Source of the DNA: Serinus canaria
Lineage: Eukaryota > Chordata > Aves > Passeriformes > Fringillidae
Assembly (NCBI RefSeq): GCF_022539315.1
Contig: NC_066315.1
Span: forward strand, 16,839,649 to 16,903,648
Length of the DNA stretch: 64,000 nucleotides
Direction: 5' to 3'
Part shown: positions 25,806-40,800 of the stretch, one piece after another
Position numbering within the stretch: position 1 is the stretch's first letter
Layout: the number at the start of each line of letters is the position of its first letter
Translations under genes and position numbers: made by a program
Notes under the pieces: generated by a model
Told to the model about the DNA's origin: nothing
What the model saw: only the letters and a program-made list of their open reading frames with translations
The model's database searches: none

Positions 25806-28800
25806 CTGCAGAGCAACAGAAAGTAGGGGATGATGATGGTGACTATTATTATTATCATAATAATCATTATTATCATTATTTTAATTATTGTCATCACCCT
25901 CATTGTTATTAAAATATATACTTCCTTTTTTTTTAATGGAGGATGGAGAGCTACAAGCAGCTGAAATGAAATTACATCCAATATTAACAAAAATATCAAT
26001 GTCCAGTAAGGAATAAATGTCACACTGAAAAGGCATTCGATTTATCCTGTTTCTTTGTCAAGCTCTTTAAGTGACAGGGGAAATTTCCCTCTTCTACTCC
26101 CTCAATATGCTGACAGGGACACAGTAGCTGTTTTTTGTACTGTTCACCACATGGCTACAATTGGTTTCATATGCCCGGGTGCTGTAGTTCTGCTGAGCTT
26201 TTGCTGCCCTTGCTGCGTTTAGTGACTGCAGTTCCCAGTACCTCCAGTACATAAACACGGAGCAAATACGGGCTCTGCACACGGGCAAAGCCAGGGAACA
26301 CCACACCCGGGGACCAGACAAGGTGCTGCCAGACTGGCCTGCAGGAAAACGACCACGGAGCTGTCATTTGCCAGCACCTCCCTTGCCCTGTGGCCTGGGA
26401 GATGACTGTGGGGATTGCCTGCCTGCAAGGGTCTCACTGCTCACCTTCATCAGGCGGCTCGTTCTCTCTTCGCTGTCCTCCACTCCACGCAGGCTGGGAG
26501 GGATGTACCAGAAGCAGACATTGGTGTGCTGAGGCTAAGCACAGAATAATGATGGTTTATGTTGTAAGAAATGCTCATAATATCTCAACTGAAATTAAGT
26601 TCATGCCTTCCCTCCCTCCCATACATCATCTTGTGACAGCAGTCAATGGTTTTCATTATTGTGGTCCACTGAGAGTCATCATCATTATTAATGCAGAAAA
26701 GATAATTTCAAGCAATTTATTCCCAGGGTGTCAGATGCAAAAACACATCATCCAGCTGGGCAAATATATTTATGCCTTTCTGAAAGGCATCTGGATTTTG
26801 CAGCTCCTGTCCCCTCTGGGGGCTCAAGGGATCATGTGGCTAAGGCAAGAGTCTATTACAGATAATTTAGAGGTGAGGACTGCGTCATTTACTTTTATTA
26901 CATGACAGAATAATACAGAATCTGATTTTCCAAACAGGAGCCACAGGTGTTGCATAAGATAGTCTAAGATTTTCTTACATTTAATGGAATTTATTACTTC
27001 TCAATTTGATTCAGCTAGCTGCTGTATTAATATGCATGCACCACAGTATCTTAGCTCATTTAACATCTATGGGACCACTAAGCAGAAAGGCATAAAGTAA
27101 GAACTAGTTGACATTTTTTGCATTTTCTGTGCATTTTGTGGGGTACTGTACACCCACTCCTGACAGACCCTGCTACAAGCAAACTGCAACTTGTTTTTAC
27201 AACCTAAGAGTTTGTTCTCATTGTACCTCTGTGTGTTGTGTTAGGCTGAGATACCGGTGTTTTGTTTCAGCAGGGTGAAACTGAGCAAACTGAACCCTTA
27301 TGCACAGCTGCCTCATCTCCCTTGTCCCTGCATTCCATGAGGCAGAGAGAAACTGGCACAACAAGAGGCTTTGTTACAAGGGTCCCTGCTTTCTGTCTCA
27401 CACTGTTTGATAGCATCCCAATAGGTAATGAAGCAAACACTGTTCACCAACTGAGAAAAAGAGGTTGCACTACATACCTTTCCATCAAACACCATTTCAT
27501 ACCCTTCTCTGTTCTTTATTTTATTGTATAGGTATTCAGCAAGTTCCAAGCACTTATCAATTTGTGCTTCAAATCCTGTGGTTCCCTTTACAGAGAGATG
27601 AAGAAAAGAAGTTATGTAAAGATCTGTTCTATGAATTAGAAGGGCGAAAGGACCACGCAATACTTGCCAACACATCAGCAGAAGTCACCTCTCAGAAGTC
27701 CCTGTGAGATCAAGGATCTGATTCTATGTGATGAAGGGCACTTTGATAAGCAGAGCTCATTTGTCTGTAGCTCTTGCCACTGACACCCCTATAGCCAACT
27801 CTGCAAAATAAGCATCAGGTCCTTGCTTGGTTCTCAGGAAGATTTTGCTGAGAACCTGAATAGCACCTCAAAGGGTGCCTTTGGCAGACTTTGCAGAGAG
27901 GCTGAGGGTGGTTTTGGACAGCTTGGACTGGCATGGAGGGGGGTCTTCAGGAGATGTTGAGTTCCAGACATAGAGTCTCCCACTATTTTCAGGATAGGGG
28001 ATTTTCATCTTTCCCTAATGATACACTAGGGGCTTTCCAAGAATATTTTTTTCTTTTTCAGTTAAGCACAGAATGGGTAGATACAGTTTTAGAGCCCAGT
28101 CTAATGCCTGTGGAAATGCACACTTTGTTTAGATACTACCCTGCCTCTGTAGTGTTCTTCTCTCTTCTTTTCTAACAGATACCATACCAACTCAGAAGCT
28201 GTGTTTTTAAGAGCTGCAGAAAAGCCTGATTTTTCTTCCCTGGCAGAAGTCATAATCCTCTCTGTGACATCATAATTGTTCCTGCAATCACCAACTGTGA
28301 TGCCTCAAACAAAGGATGCATCTTCAAGAGGAAGGAAGGGGAATAAACAGCTGGAATAGATAAACTCTTTAAGAAACACACACCCTATTTTGTAACGTTA
28401 ATATTACAAGCAGAGTGTGAGAAGAGAAAAAGCAGCGCAAGGCATATTGAAAAAATGGGCTTTAGAAGAAATGTCTCTGAGTAATGGATGCATGTCCCTG
28501 CTAAATCTGTTCTGGCAGTGCAGAACTGACTTAAAAAGCCCTTGTCATTATCCCTCTGTGTATAAAGATTTCAAAACAGAGTAGAGGTAGCCCTGGGAGA
28601 AAGGCTTGGAGTAAAAGAGACATGTGGTTAAAATCGCCTGCCACTCCTGCAGAGCCCAGTTAGCACTACAGCTATTGCATCCTCCTTTACAGACTCCCAC
28701 ACCTCCTCAGAGGTTTAATGAAGCACATGAGAATCTTTAAGCTTTCTGGAAATGAAAACAGTGATCTCATCTCCTCTGAATCAAGCTTAGGCAACCTGAC

Positions 28801-31800
28801 ATAACAGATTAAATAAATACATACAAGAACTTATTTAGCAATATAGATAAGGTAATCACTAGAGCTAGCGTTTACAGATTTCCCAGTGAAGTTTTCCTCT
28901 ACTCCTTCAAAAGATTACTTCATATCTACTGCATGCAATTAGGTATTGCCTAGGTATTCCAGTCTTAATTTGCCATGTATAATTTCTGAATATAATTAAA
29001 ACATCTTTTTATTTCCAGAAATCTTTGTAACAACATTCCTAGGTATATGATTTATGCTGTTAGACTCCTACAGTTACACAAGGCAAATGCTATGCAAAGC
29101 CATAGAGTTCAAGTTTCAAAATCATGTGTGCTGCTTTGAAGCTCTGTCCTTAAAAGTATAAAACCCCCAGAAAATAATAATGTTCTTTCTTTCATGTTAT
29201 ATATGCGAAATTCAGGTCAGGTATTTTCTAAAGTTATGATTACAGAAAAAAAACCCTGAAGTGTATCTGGTGTGCATTATTTTAATACAAACCAATGTAT
29301 AGCAGGCAGTCCTACCTTTGCCCTCCACATCAGCCATAGCTTGAAGACATCAACATGCCGTCCACACTGCAAAGCCTTGTCTCCCGTGTCGTAGGAGAGG
29401 TCGTAGTGCTTGTCTTGTTGAAAGAGGTAGGAAGCGTGCATTTGATTGCAACTCTGCATCAATCCCTTATGGACACAAAGACACAAACACAGGGATGTCA
29501 GCACAGATTTGACTACTGCTTTGGGGGAAAAATTGCAAACGCCCAAATTCAGCCAAATACATGTCCAAGCACAAAAGGAAGATCAAAAAGCCCCACAAAA
29601 CCAGACTTAGTTGCTCAATGGATTAATCCCTATCGGTGCCCAAAATGCCTTGGTACCTGATCCAGCAATGTGTAATCCACTCCCAGATCGAAATAATTTT
29701 TTTTAAAAAGCAGGACATTGTGCTTCCTAGCAATCTTATGCTTAACTTAATTTTTGGATCTTGCCTTTTATTCTTTGTTCTGGTTCCTTTTCCTCCTTTC
29801 CTTTGAAGGCTTCTTTTCTGAGTCAGACCAAGATAACTGGTGACTAATCTAAAGAATATCACAGCACTTTTCAATTGCTTTGGTCTCTAAAATTCTGATT
29901 TTTATTGTTTTCTTTCTTTGTAGGAACAGTTCTTTTCTGCAAAGCCCTCAGCTGTAGACTGAATGCTTAAGCGGTATAGAAAGCTTTGAACAGACTGAAG
30001 AGCTATATGGCCTTTAAAAACCCAGCTAGACCTATTTCTGGGCTGCAACATACCATTCTAAGAGGTAAGGCTGTGGGAGGGACAGAAGCCAACAAGGTGA
30101 GGAAACCTGGCTCATGAAAGGATGAAGTTTCCTTTTTAGCTTTTTAAGTAAAATGCAGAGAGCCACGTTCTGGCTCTAGTTAAGTTCTCAACCAAGTTTA
30201 TGTTATACCTTAGGGCTGTTGCCTAAAATGGCAATTTCCAGTCCAAGAAGAATCATAACATGGCTGTTTATCATCAAGTCTAATTTTTATGTGTAACTCA
30301 AAACTGAGATGGCAAAATGAGAGGGGGAAAAGGAATTGACTTTCTCCTAATCTGAACCATCTGTTCGCACTAGAAGTCAGGGATGGTACTGACTTCAGCT
30401 GGGCAGGCTTTGTCTTGGGGAACTGACCCAGAGGGCAAATAAAAGCCAGTTTCTCTCTTCCTAAGTGCAATCACTTTGTATACAATCTGTTGTACAGCTG
30501 TTAGCAAAACAGCAACCAGCTTTTTGATAGCTGGTCTATTAAGTGGTGGCTGTACAGCAGCTGTCCCAGTCAGTGATGGTTATATGAAAATTACAGGCTT
30601 GAAGGGTAATTCAAATTCTAGCACTAAATGAAACATTTACTTTTTATTCCAAGTGCACTTAGTGCTCCACTTTTATTTCCATGTGCCCCAAGTGGATATA
30701 TAGATCAAAGCTGGGTAGGAATACCATAAAAGTCTAGAAAGTGTAATGATGCCTTGATTCTGGACCAAATGTTGTGCTGCATGTAAACCACGACCTTCAC
30801 CCCAAGAGGACCAGAGTTTGCATGCAGTTACACCTTATGCTACACAGCAACTAGAGGGGTTACACAGTCATGCAGCCACAACTTAACCACGGATATTTAG
30901 AATGGAAAGTCACAAAACTCTGTACAGATAGTGCCATTGATTGCCTCATTTTTGCTAGACATCTGCTTTAATTCCTTCTGCAGTCATGGCTGAAGCATAT
31001 AAACAGAGGTCCTTTCTCAGTTCCTGTTATAATCCTCTTCACATCAGCAAGTATTAGCTATGTTATTAGTATTAGCTATGGCACAGTTATGAAGAAAATA
31101 TGCAGGATTTTCAGAAGTAAAATGCCAGAAAGAAGCAGGGAAGCATGTATATTGTGACATACCTCTTCTCTTACTAGCAGGGCTGAGCACTGCAGTGGGA
31201 CGCCCATCATCTTGTGAGGGTTCCAGGTCACTGAGTTCGCCCTGGGACAGAAAACCACATCAAGCTCAGACACTGTACTATGTGATGAAACCCCAGAGGC
31301 ATTTAGAAATAATTAGAATAATACCAAACATGTAGCAATACTCACTTTTTTCTTTTTCTGAGCAACCAAATGAAAATAATCATGGCAGAAAGTAATGCCT
31401 TCACAGGGGACCTAATCCACTCCAGTTGGCTTTTGGATGACAATCCTGGCAAATCACCACAGGATAATTGCTCTATCTACTAAAATTAATCAGCATTAAA
31501 CTTTCTGGGGAGTCATCTATACTTTACAAACATAGGGCAAACTTCCTAAAAACATGCACTTGACTGATGAACTTTCTAAAATTGCACAGTCAATTAAAGA
31601 TGCAGATAAGAAGCTGGCAATCCAGCAGATCTCCCTCCATCTATTCCAGTTTCAGCAAGATTTTCATAACTAGCTCACACAGGCATTAAAAAAAAAAATC
31701 CTTGAAATACTTCTGGGTATCACTAAGTCTCTGAGTAACCTAGAAAAGCTGGCCCAAAGTAATTTTTCTTGTTGCTCTGATGACAGAAAATTTTCATAGC

Positions 31801-34800
31801 TCCTTAATTTTTGCTCAGGTACAGCAATTCAAACAACTACAGTAATAAGCATTAAACTGCCCATCTTGCCAGAAAAGAGTCTGATTCTGCCTCCCTTCAG
31901 GACATGTGCTGGAAAAACTGCTGTCAGCCTAAGTTTTGGGAACAAGCAGAGAGCTGACACAATACAGTCTAGAGAAGAGGCATTTGGGACTGTGGTGAGG
32001 GCTGAATGGAAGATTGTCCAGTTGTTTATTATTTTAATTTTGTGTTATGCTTGACTGGCTATTTTGTAATTACTATTGTTACATATGATGAGTTAGCTGA
32101 TAAATGTATGTATTTGCATCCTATTTGGCAAGCTGTCAAGGACACATAGTGCATGTGATTTTATCTAGTGCAGTGATTTGTATTTTGATGGTATAAACTG
32201 GTATAAATCAATCAACTGAGGTGTGGGAATACTTAAAGGACACACTTGCAGGTAACACTGATGGGAACAGAGGTAAGCAGGTTAGAATCAAGCAGTGTTT
32301 TCCTTTGTAGGACTTGGAGACAGTGCTACAGGTTTATGCACCTCTTGCCAAATTGCTTCCACTCCTTCAAAGCAAGCGACTTCAAAATTCACATGGACAT
32401 CAGGCAGTACTTTTGTGCTTTCTTCTTTGCTATTTCAATGGGACTGTGCAAGTGCCTCATGCAAAATCTGTAGGGAACTGTCTTCCACAGGCAACATCTG
32501 GCCACTTGGCTTGGCTTTTTGAGTATTTGGCAGCTTTTAATCAGCTCAGTCAGTCATCTGATTACAACACCAAAGCTAATGGTTCTGAACATTCACTCGG
32601 GTCTATGAATTTCCCTTGATTTGATACTTTTTAATTTTTTTTGTGCCAATGCAAAATCAGATGGAAATTCTTTAAGAGACCTCTAAGTAACAACTCTCTA
32701 AGTGGTATGTATTTTCTCAAGCAAAAGGGTTACTCACTGACAACCTAGTCAAGATGGGAATTATCTGTCTAAAACATTTAATCTACCCTATGGTCACTTG
32801 TTTACCTAATTACATACCAATTGCACACAGAAAATTAATTAATTATGTAAAATAAAAAAATCCACCATTTTTCATTTGTTATCAGTTATTTTGGGCTTCT
32901 GTCATCAGTATGTGTTTGAAGAAATTGCTGACCAAGACAAACAGTGAAGTAAAAAAACCTACAGGAATCCACAGATGTTTTCCAAAAGCATCTCATGTTT
33001 GCCCAAATACCTGAACCCCAAGAACTTATGTGATTTTTTGGCTATGGGTCAAAGATAGAAAAACAAGTTTTTCCTTTACAGATTTCAAATGGATGACAGG
33101 GGAGATTCATGACTGGCAGAATTTGGTCCTGAGCCATCATTAAATACAGACTGATGCAATCCCTGACCAGCCACAGCCCTGGGAAGGGTGCCCAGACCCT
33201 CCAGGGGAGCACTCACTCCCTGCACACATGCTTTTCTCATGTAGCTGTGACCCCCTGTCTGAGCCTCTGCACAGGGACACCAGGCTGGAACTCCTGATGT
33301 TGGCCAGACCTCTCTGCTCCACACACTGGGGCTTGTGCTTCCTTCAGGGTGCTTCCAGCACCTTGAAATCTGCCATGGGGGTCTGGAGGGCTTGGTAAGG
33401 ACAGTCCTGCAAGTCATCCTCCTGTGACAGGAGTATTTCTGCTGGCTGGCTGTTACCAGAAGGATGTGAGTACTCAGGGCACAGTGTGCTGCAGTAAATG
33501 TTCCCTCTCCCATCAAACATGAGTAACAGCTCCAGTTCTCTTCTACTCAGACCTGTGAGGATTCCATTATCTACCACAAAACAGAAAGGTCCTTAAAAGG
33601 TCTGCTCCAAAGGTTCCCACACTTGAGATCTGGACAAACTGAAATGAGATGCTGTGTCCAGCAAGGAGAGGAACAGCATTCAAAATACCAAATTTCCTTA
33701 ATTCACTGCCAAACATATTGAGATGGTACTTATCAAAGCACTTAAAATCCAGTGGAGCTCTGGATCTAAAGCTATTATGTGGAAAATGCTCCAAAGTAGA
33801 TTTAACCTGAACTTCTCATTCCAGCACAATTTGGACAGCAATTTGAGAGGCAAACCCTTTGTTTCATATTCTGCCCTCAAAGGCAATGAGGTAGATTTTT
33901 GCTTGCTGGATATTTGTCCTTTTAATGCATGATAAAAAAGTCTGGAGTGCTGTAGGCAATCTTAACTAAAGAAATCATAGAATTATTGGCTGCTTTCCAT
34001 TTTTTCTATGAAAGATATATGAGAAAAGAACTGAATCATCAAGGTATCCTCCTAATCTCCAGGATCACGATGAGGAAGTTGTTTGTAATTTTAATTGGCA
34101 AGGAACAGCAATTTGATTTAGTGATAAAGGAGGAAGGGAGTAATGCTTTACTCTCAAACATTATGAGCTTATGCAAGTGACTCCATCCAGCCCAGTATAC
34201 TGCCTCTAGAAAGTGGACTAAACAGGGGACTGGGAAGAATATAAAACAGGCAAGCACCTCCAAAATTACTCTAAATACCCTCTGAGCTTCCACTCATTTG
34301 TGGCTCACCGAAATCCTGAAATTTTTTTTGTCTTTCCCTCAATGTGGATAAATCTCAACATCCTAAAGAAAGGACTTCTACTGCTTAACTAAATGTTTCT
34401 GAGTAGCTGTTTTTAAGTTCAAGCTCAGTCCTTCCAGCCTGGATGAGCATCACTCATGTTCATCTGCATTACCTGCAATGTTTTTGAGCTCATGTTTATG
34501 ACTACAACTGTGTCTATATCCAGGGACAGATTTACTGAAGACATCAGTAACACAGTCTGGAGAGGGCTATTCTCTCCAGAAGTGACAGAGCAGGACATCT
34601 GTCCTAACTGCAGGTGCATCCACATTTTGCACTTCAGTGTACCAGACCAACAAGATTCACTTCTTAGAGAAATGAAATTGCTAATTCATGTTGGAGGCTG
34701 AATCAGAGAATGCTGCAGAATCTACTCTGGACCTGTGAATGCATGGTGGGAGAAGAGAGAAACAAGCATGGAATGTCTGCTGTTTATACTTCAAAACCAA

Positions 34801-37800
34801 TTGTCACAAAGGCATTCTGCAATGCTGCTTCAGCTAGGAGGACAGTTTATATGATTTCTCCCAAATGTATCTCAGAGCTAACACTGATCCTTGACTATTA
34901 CAGGCATTGCTATGGTAATCACAAGTACGTCAAAATGCTTTTAATAAGTGTCTGTTATTGATACTAACACACCATACCTTTCGACGCCGTTCAACTTCCA
35001 TTTGTGTTTCCTGGACATGAGGAGCCCACCACCCCACGCTCCCTGGAAGGCAAGGCACATCGTCTTAATGAGAGCTCTGCTTTCCTCCCTGAAGACATCT
35101 GTGCCTTCCCATCACTTTGGGACCCTTTTTGTCTCACTGATGTGGCACACTCCAAAATGACCAGGCAGATGGGGGCCTGAGGCATGAGCTGGGCTAACAA
35201 TTTTCTTCCAGTGGCTTGGCAGCAGCAGTTAACAGCCCCTAAGCCAGGCTCCCACCCTCGTCATCTGCAAACCCCTCACCCACCCCCTCCTCTGACACCA
35301 GCACATGGGGCTGCCCCATGCTGTAATTAATGGCTTGCAGATCTGCTCCTGGGTCAGCTGCCTTTGCTCTTGTAGTCACTAAGTTATAATAACAAACCAG
35401 GCTGGGATCTCAGCTGCTCTGGGGGATTTTCATCATATTTTGGACCCACTACTGCTTGCCCTCGACTCATTTGCTTTCCTCACAGAGAGCTGGGACAAGC
35501 AGGCCTTTCATGTGACTGAGAAGTATTTAAGGTAAATAGAAATTCTTCCTTCGAATTGACTGATTTTGGCTGACACAGTAATTCAAAATCAACACTCCCA
35601 AACCTATGGGAAGTCAATTACCAAGCCTTTTTGGAGAAAGGATTTACAAAAATGACATAGAAGATATTCTAGGGCTGAAAGATGATCCTTCAGAAAGATT
35701 TCTTGGCAAAAGCTCGATAAAGCTAAGAAGCCAATCTGATAAATTTCCCTAGCACTTACATTAACCTGATCAGCAATTTGCAGTACTTTATTCCAGACAA
35801 ATGTATCCTTTTCCTTATATATTTATTTTGCAGCTGCTGCAGAAGCTGAGCCAGTGCTCAGTATGCTTCTTATGTATTTCTTTACTAATGGCATTTAAAG
35901 ATAAAGCCAAAAAGCCAAAAGCACTCAAACTAGGTCAACTTGAGTGTCCCAATTGTTACAAGAACAGTCACAGCTCCTAAAATATCCCCCTGACCTGAGC
36001 CTTTCAGAGGAGTGGGAAGTTGGCTCTCGAATGCTAGACTTAATTACAGGAACTAAATACAATGGGTTTTGTACAAGATGACACTCTCCAAAATGAATAA
36101 ATTAATGTTAATACACCTTGTAATCCAGCCCTCCACGTATGATGGTACTTACATCCACATGCATCCAGATTTTGTATTTCTTGCAGATGTCTGCAATAGC
36201 TATGAGAGGATCAAATGCCCCATACACTGTTGTCCCAGCTGTGGCACTCACCAGAAAAGGAACAAATCCCTGCAAGAAAGCAGAGGGACGTTGTGCATGG
36301 TCAGAGTGCTGCAGCCCCCTCATCCCATGACAGCCCCAGCTCCCCTTGTGCTGCCCCCACCGTGACCCCACAAGTGTCTGCCAGAGGCCATCCCTGCTCG
36401 GTTACACTGATTTTCTCCACCTTTAGATGCCAGCGACATTACAGTTTCTACCTTAAGGTGGCAGCAAACTTCCAAACCAGTACCCTCCATTTATTAGGAT
36501 GCATGAGACAGGTACGGGCTCAACAACAGAGCAATTCTGCTTCACCGCCTGCCCGAAACAAAACAGTCTGCACTGCAGGATGTCACATCAACAAACCTCA
36601 ACCAGGCAGCGCAGTGAGAGGCGGGCTGTGCCCTGGGCTGCAGTGCAATTATCCCAGCGAGTGTCTGGCCACGTGGTGCACCAGTTTGGTCAGTGGAACA
36701 TCGTGTCTGAGGGAGCCTCCTGGGCCAGGGGAGTGTGGGGCTCCAGCCCCATCCCCAAGGCAGAGCAGGGAGACAGCTCTTCAAAGGCAAAGGCAGCAGC
36801 CTCCACTATAGCAGGGACTATATCTTGAACTCCCTCTGCTAAATGCTGTGCCTCACCAGCCATCACTTCCGCACTATATGAACTGGGGTCTGCTAAAATT
36901 GATAGAAGTGTTTCATTTTAATTTCATTTTTAGTTATGTTGATTTTAGAAGGAGTATTTAGAGGTCCAGAGTGGCTACTCTTTTTTTTTTTTCCAGAACT
37001 GGAGTTCAAACCATCAAAAAAGTTCAAACTTCCTCCTGCAACAGTCAGTAGGTTTGAGTGGCAGTCCATTACCATTTTGCCTTATTTCTTTATCTACTCT
37101 ATTGCTTTTCTTGGGAAAAAAAGTGCTTTTAATGAAGATTTGTGTTACTAATCAGGTTTGGCTGCTGTGCGTCTAGTGAATATAAATGCTGAAAGCACAG
37201 AACAGAGTTCATTGCACAGTTTAATCTGATGTTTTAATTCTAGCTTCTCTCAGTGAACAAATACAAAAGTGTGTGCATTTTTAGAGATATGTGGATTTTA
37301 GTTTACCTTCCATTGCTATGAAAAGTATTTTCAATGTATAAGAATAAAACAAATTCCCCAAAAGGATGACTCAGGTTTTGACAATATTCAGCTGAGAAGC
37401 TGCATCATAGGCTGATAATATAAAAGAGGAGGATATTATGCAAAACGTCATATAAAAAAGAAAGCCAAATAGCTCATGGATATTATAAAGTAGTTCTAAA
37501 CCTATTTCCTCAGCAACTCTTGCCTCATTAATTGGCAGGCTACATTTCTAAGAAATAAATCAAAACTTAATGGGCAAGCCTGTGTTATTTTACCAAGGAA
37601 AGCAAACAACTGGCGTTACCATTCTTCAGGCTTTTTTCTTCTTTGGAAGCAGAAAAGCTGGTAAACTTACTTTTTGTTTGGCTTCCACAATTCTTCTTTC
37701 AAGGTCTGATGGGATCATTTTCCCTCTAGAGCAAGAGAGAGTTATATCAGTAACTTGATCTTGAAATCAACTTTTGCTGCTACTTCTTCACTTAATAGGA

Positions 37801-40800
37801 AACCCAAAGAAGGAGCAAAATGACTTTTTGACCAAGAGTTATGCTGCACTGAAGAGCACAGAAAGACTGTCCATTAGTCTGAGTTTTTACCCTATTTATT
37901 TAGTCAATATATTTGCATCAATATAGTGATGGTAACTGAGAGAAAGTATCTTGTGGCCACCCCATTAAAGACTGATGCTGCTCCTTGGAGCCTCTTGGTC
38001 CTGTCTGAAGTTACAGTCCTGGGAACTAGCCTCAGTCTTCCAAGGAGAGGCTCAGCCCAAGAAGTTCACTGGGTGCCAAATCCCATGGTCCTCCCTCAGC
38101 AGGCACAGAAAATGCCAGAAGAGCTGCACAGCCTTGAGCAGTGCAACCCAGTGGTGCTGCCAGCAGCTGTCTCTGCATTCCCTTCCCAGGGATGAAGGCG
38201 TTCCAGGGTGACTTTCCCACGGCTCAGTGAATTACATGTTTGCCTTTCCTGGAAGCAGGGTGTGAGAAGCTGCCAGCCTGGACTCGCTAAATGCACTGTC
38301 AGGCTCTTTGCACTGACTGTATTTGCAACACCTCCACCATGAACCATCCACTTCAGATCCAGTCGGGGAAGGCTTGAAGGCTAATTTAGGAAATCCTGTA
38401 AATTAACTAGGTGCAAGATAGAACAGTGTTGATACTGAATATTAAGGCTATGGTTTTCTTTGCTTTAGACATAAGCAAGTCTATAAAAGAAGAGGCAGTA
38501 TGAATATCAGCAATACAAACATGACTGATTTCAGATGTTACAGAAACAAAGTCTTCACCAGCTTTGAGTGTTGTACATTTAGATTTTTAAAGACTTTTTA
38601 AAGGCTTTTGGAGATTTTTTCTTTCACTAGGCCCTCATTCCTGCTGCTATTAAAAAAGAACCTTAATTAAAGCTTAAAATGAAGTGGAAACTAATAAACA
38701 CATTAGTTTTAGTTTCCTTTTGCATATAAACCTTTGAACTGTTTTCATGACATTTGGACACATGTCCTTTTAGAAAAATTATTAATTTATTGCAATAAGA
38801 TACTATTGGTTTTGTAAGTTTCCCTCCTCACATTGCTTACAGTAAGATGGTATTTATTTTAGTAGAAATGGATTTGTACTGATGAGTTGTTTTGTGAAAT
38901 CTCTCCTGCATATTCAAAACTATGTAAAATATGGAAAGAATAACTAAAAATAAAAAGCTCTAATAATCTAAAAAATAACCCTAATTTTTCTTGCATAAGT
39001 GCAAGGAAGGCCTAAAGAGTATTCAGCTCCTTGTGAGCTCCCCCCAGAAATATGTACGTGATCAGAGATAAGCAGTGGCAGTCTAACGCTCAAAACATGT
39101 TCCTGGGAACATGAGAAGAACAAAGAAAATAAAACCATGTCAAAGGAGTTCCTCTTCAAAACATAATTTAGATGTTGATCTTCAGTAGTTTCTGATTTAG
39201 TGAGCTTGTGCACAGAAGCATACACAGAACTGGGAAGGTGCTTTCACTGCTCATTTTTTTTTACCAAAGCAAGTGATTATCCAGCCCCATGTCACATTGA
39301 GTAGATGCAGGAATTCATGGCCAGGAGAGTGCAATACCCAAGCAGTGCCAAGGTTTACCAGCTAAACAAGGCCAACTTGGCAGGTGTGGGTCAGAATGGG
39401 AAAGAGGCACTGGGAAGTATGCTTGGTCATTCTGAAAGCATCAAAAAGATATCAACATGCTCCCTATCCACAAGCCCAACCTTCACAGAGGCTCTTCTCA
39501 ACCACACCAGCCCACATCCTCTGCAAACAATCTACTCTGTCCTGTGCTGTCTGTGAGACACACAGGAATCCTGCTCTTTACTTCAGCGTGGGCAGGCCAA
39601 CCTTTGTGGTCTTCACAGAAAACCATCACACTGAATTTGCACAAGGAGAAAAGGAAGACATGGCTTCATTGATCCACGTCCATCTCTAGTGAATAGAAAC
39701 AACTGGGGATTCATTTTGCTATGTGTTGGTTGTTCTGACGTCATTAAATCCTCTTCAAGGTGTGCTCAGTCTTTTGTTACTAAAGAGATAATAGGACCAT
39801 AAGTCAATATGCAGGCACTGTGATAAGCACTATAAATTGCTCACTTGATGCTGTTTTTAATGTGGGAGCAAAGTATTTTGACAGCAGCAAAGCCTTCCAT
39901 TTCTGTTAGAGACTTAATTAATTCAATACCTTGTAACAGTGAGGGACTCAAATAGCATTTTCTGTTGGAAAGACTCTCAATAGAATCAGCAAGAATCGTT
40001 CTATTGATTTTTTGTCCCATATAAAGTGTTTTCCCTAAACCAGGAGATTTTCATCAGAACATGTTGATTTTGTGAATATACTTATTTCTCATAATGGGGT
40101 TTCACAGAGAATTGAAACCTTTTAGTTGGGTGAGTTAAGCAGTAAGTTACCTACCACCCTTTCTCAGAGCCTGTGTGAGCTGCACATTAGCTGCCTCCTG
40201 TGCTGTAGGTTTCCAGGGACCACCATCCTTCTCAGCCCGTGCTTCCCACAATGCTGCCAAGATCCCTCTCTGCACATCCTGTCCCAAAAATGTCCCTATC
40301 AAGGGCACTGAGGGGAATGCAATCCAGCTGAGAAAGATGGTGGGGCATGAAGTAGTAGAATTATACTAGCAAATGCTCCTAAGTATTTTATTCCTACAAA
40401 AGGCCCACTGCAGCTCATTTTAAAGCATCAAAACATGAGAGTCTGATTTGACCAAAACAAGCTTCCTCCTGGTTTCTTAGCACAAAATGTAAAGAATGAT
40501 ATTAGACTGATATCCTGTTTCACATCAGAATGAAATCAAAAAAAAAAAATCAGAAATCTCTGAGGAAAGGAACTTTTAAGATATTTTATGAACTCCAAAA
40601 ATGGACCCATAAAGAAGCTACTAACAGAGCAGTTCCTGAAGTGGGATAAATTAGTGTAAAGCTGATGAAGATGACAGTGCTATGACAAATTATACCAACT
40701 GCTGACCACATCCTACATACTTTCTCTGAGATGAGCACCTGATGATCCTGTTATGCATCACAATAAAAGATGTATTTGACATCTTTACTTACCTTTCATC

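Larger units (their letters stand above)
25806..31162 (-). other. GAD2: GAD2 introns 12-15 around exons 13-15
   Basis: Intron 12 is 29466-31162, intron 13 is 27586-29315, intron 14 is 26535-27477 and intron 15 is 25806-26444. Apart from the ATT-rich repeat at 25842-25912 in intron 15, I see no repeat or extra gene. Confidence 0.8.

Noticed and set aside
33970..33984. Possible reversed CR1 tail (AATCATAGAATTATTGG)
   Set aside because: Only about 15 bases match and no adjoining CR1 sequence follows.
36215..36811. 198-residue open frame on the plus strand
   Set aside because: It overlaps GAD2 exon 10 in antisense and then runs into intron 9 GC-rich sequence; no recognisable protein.
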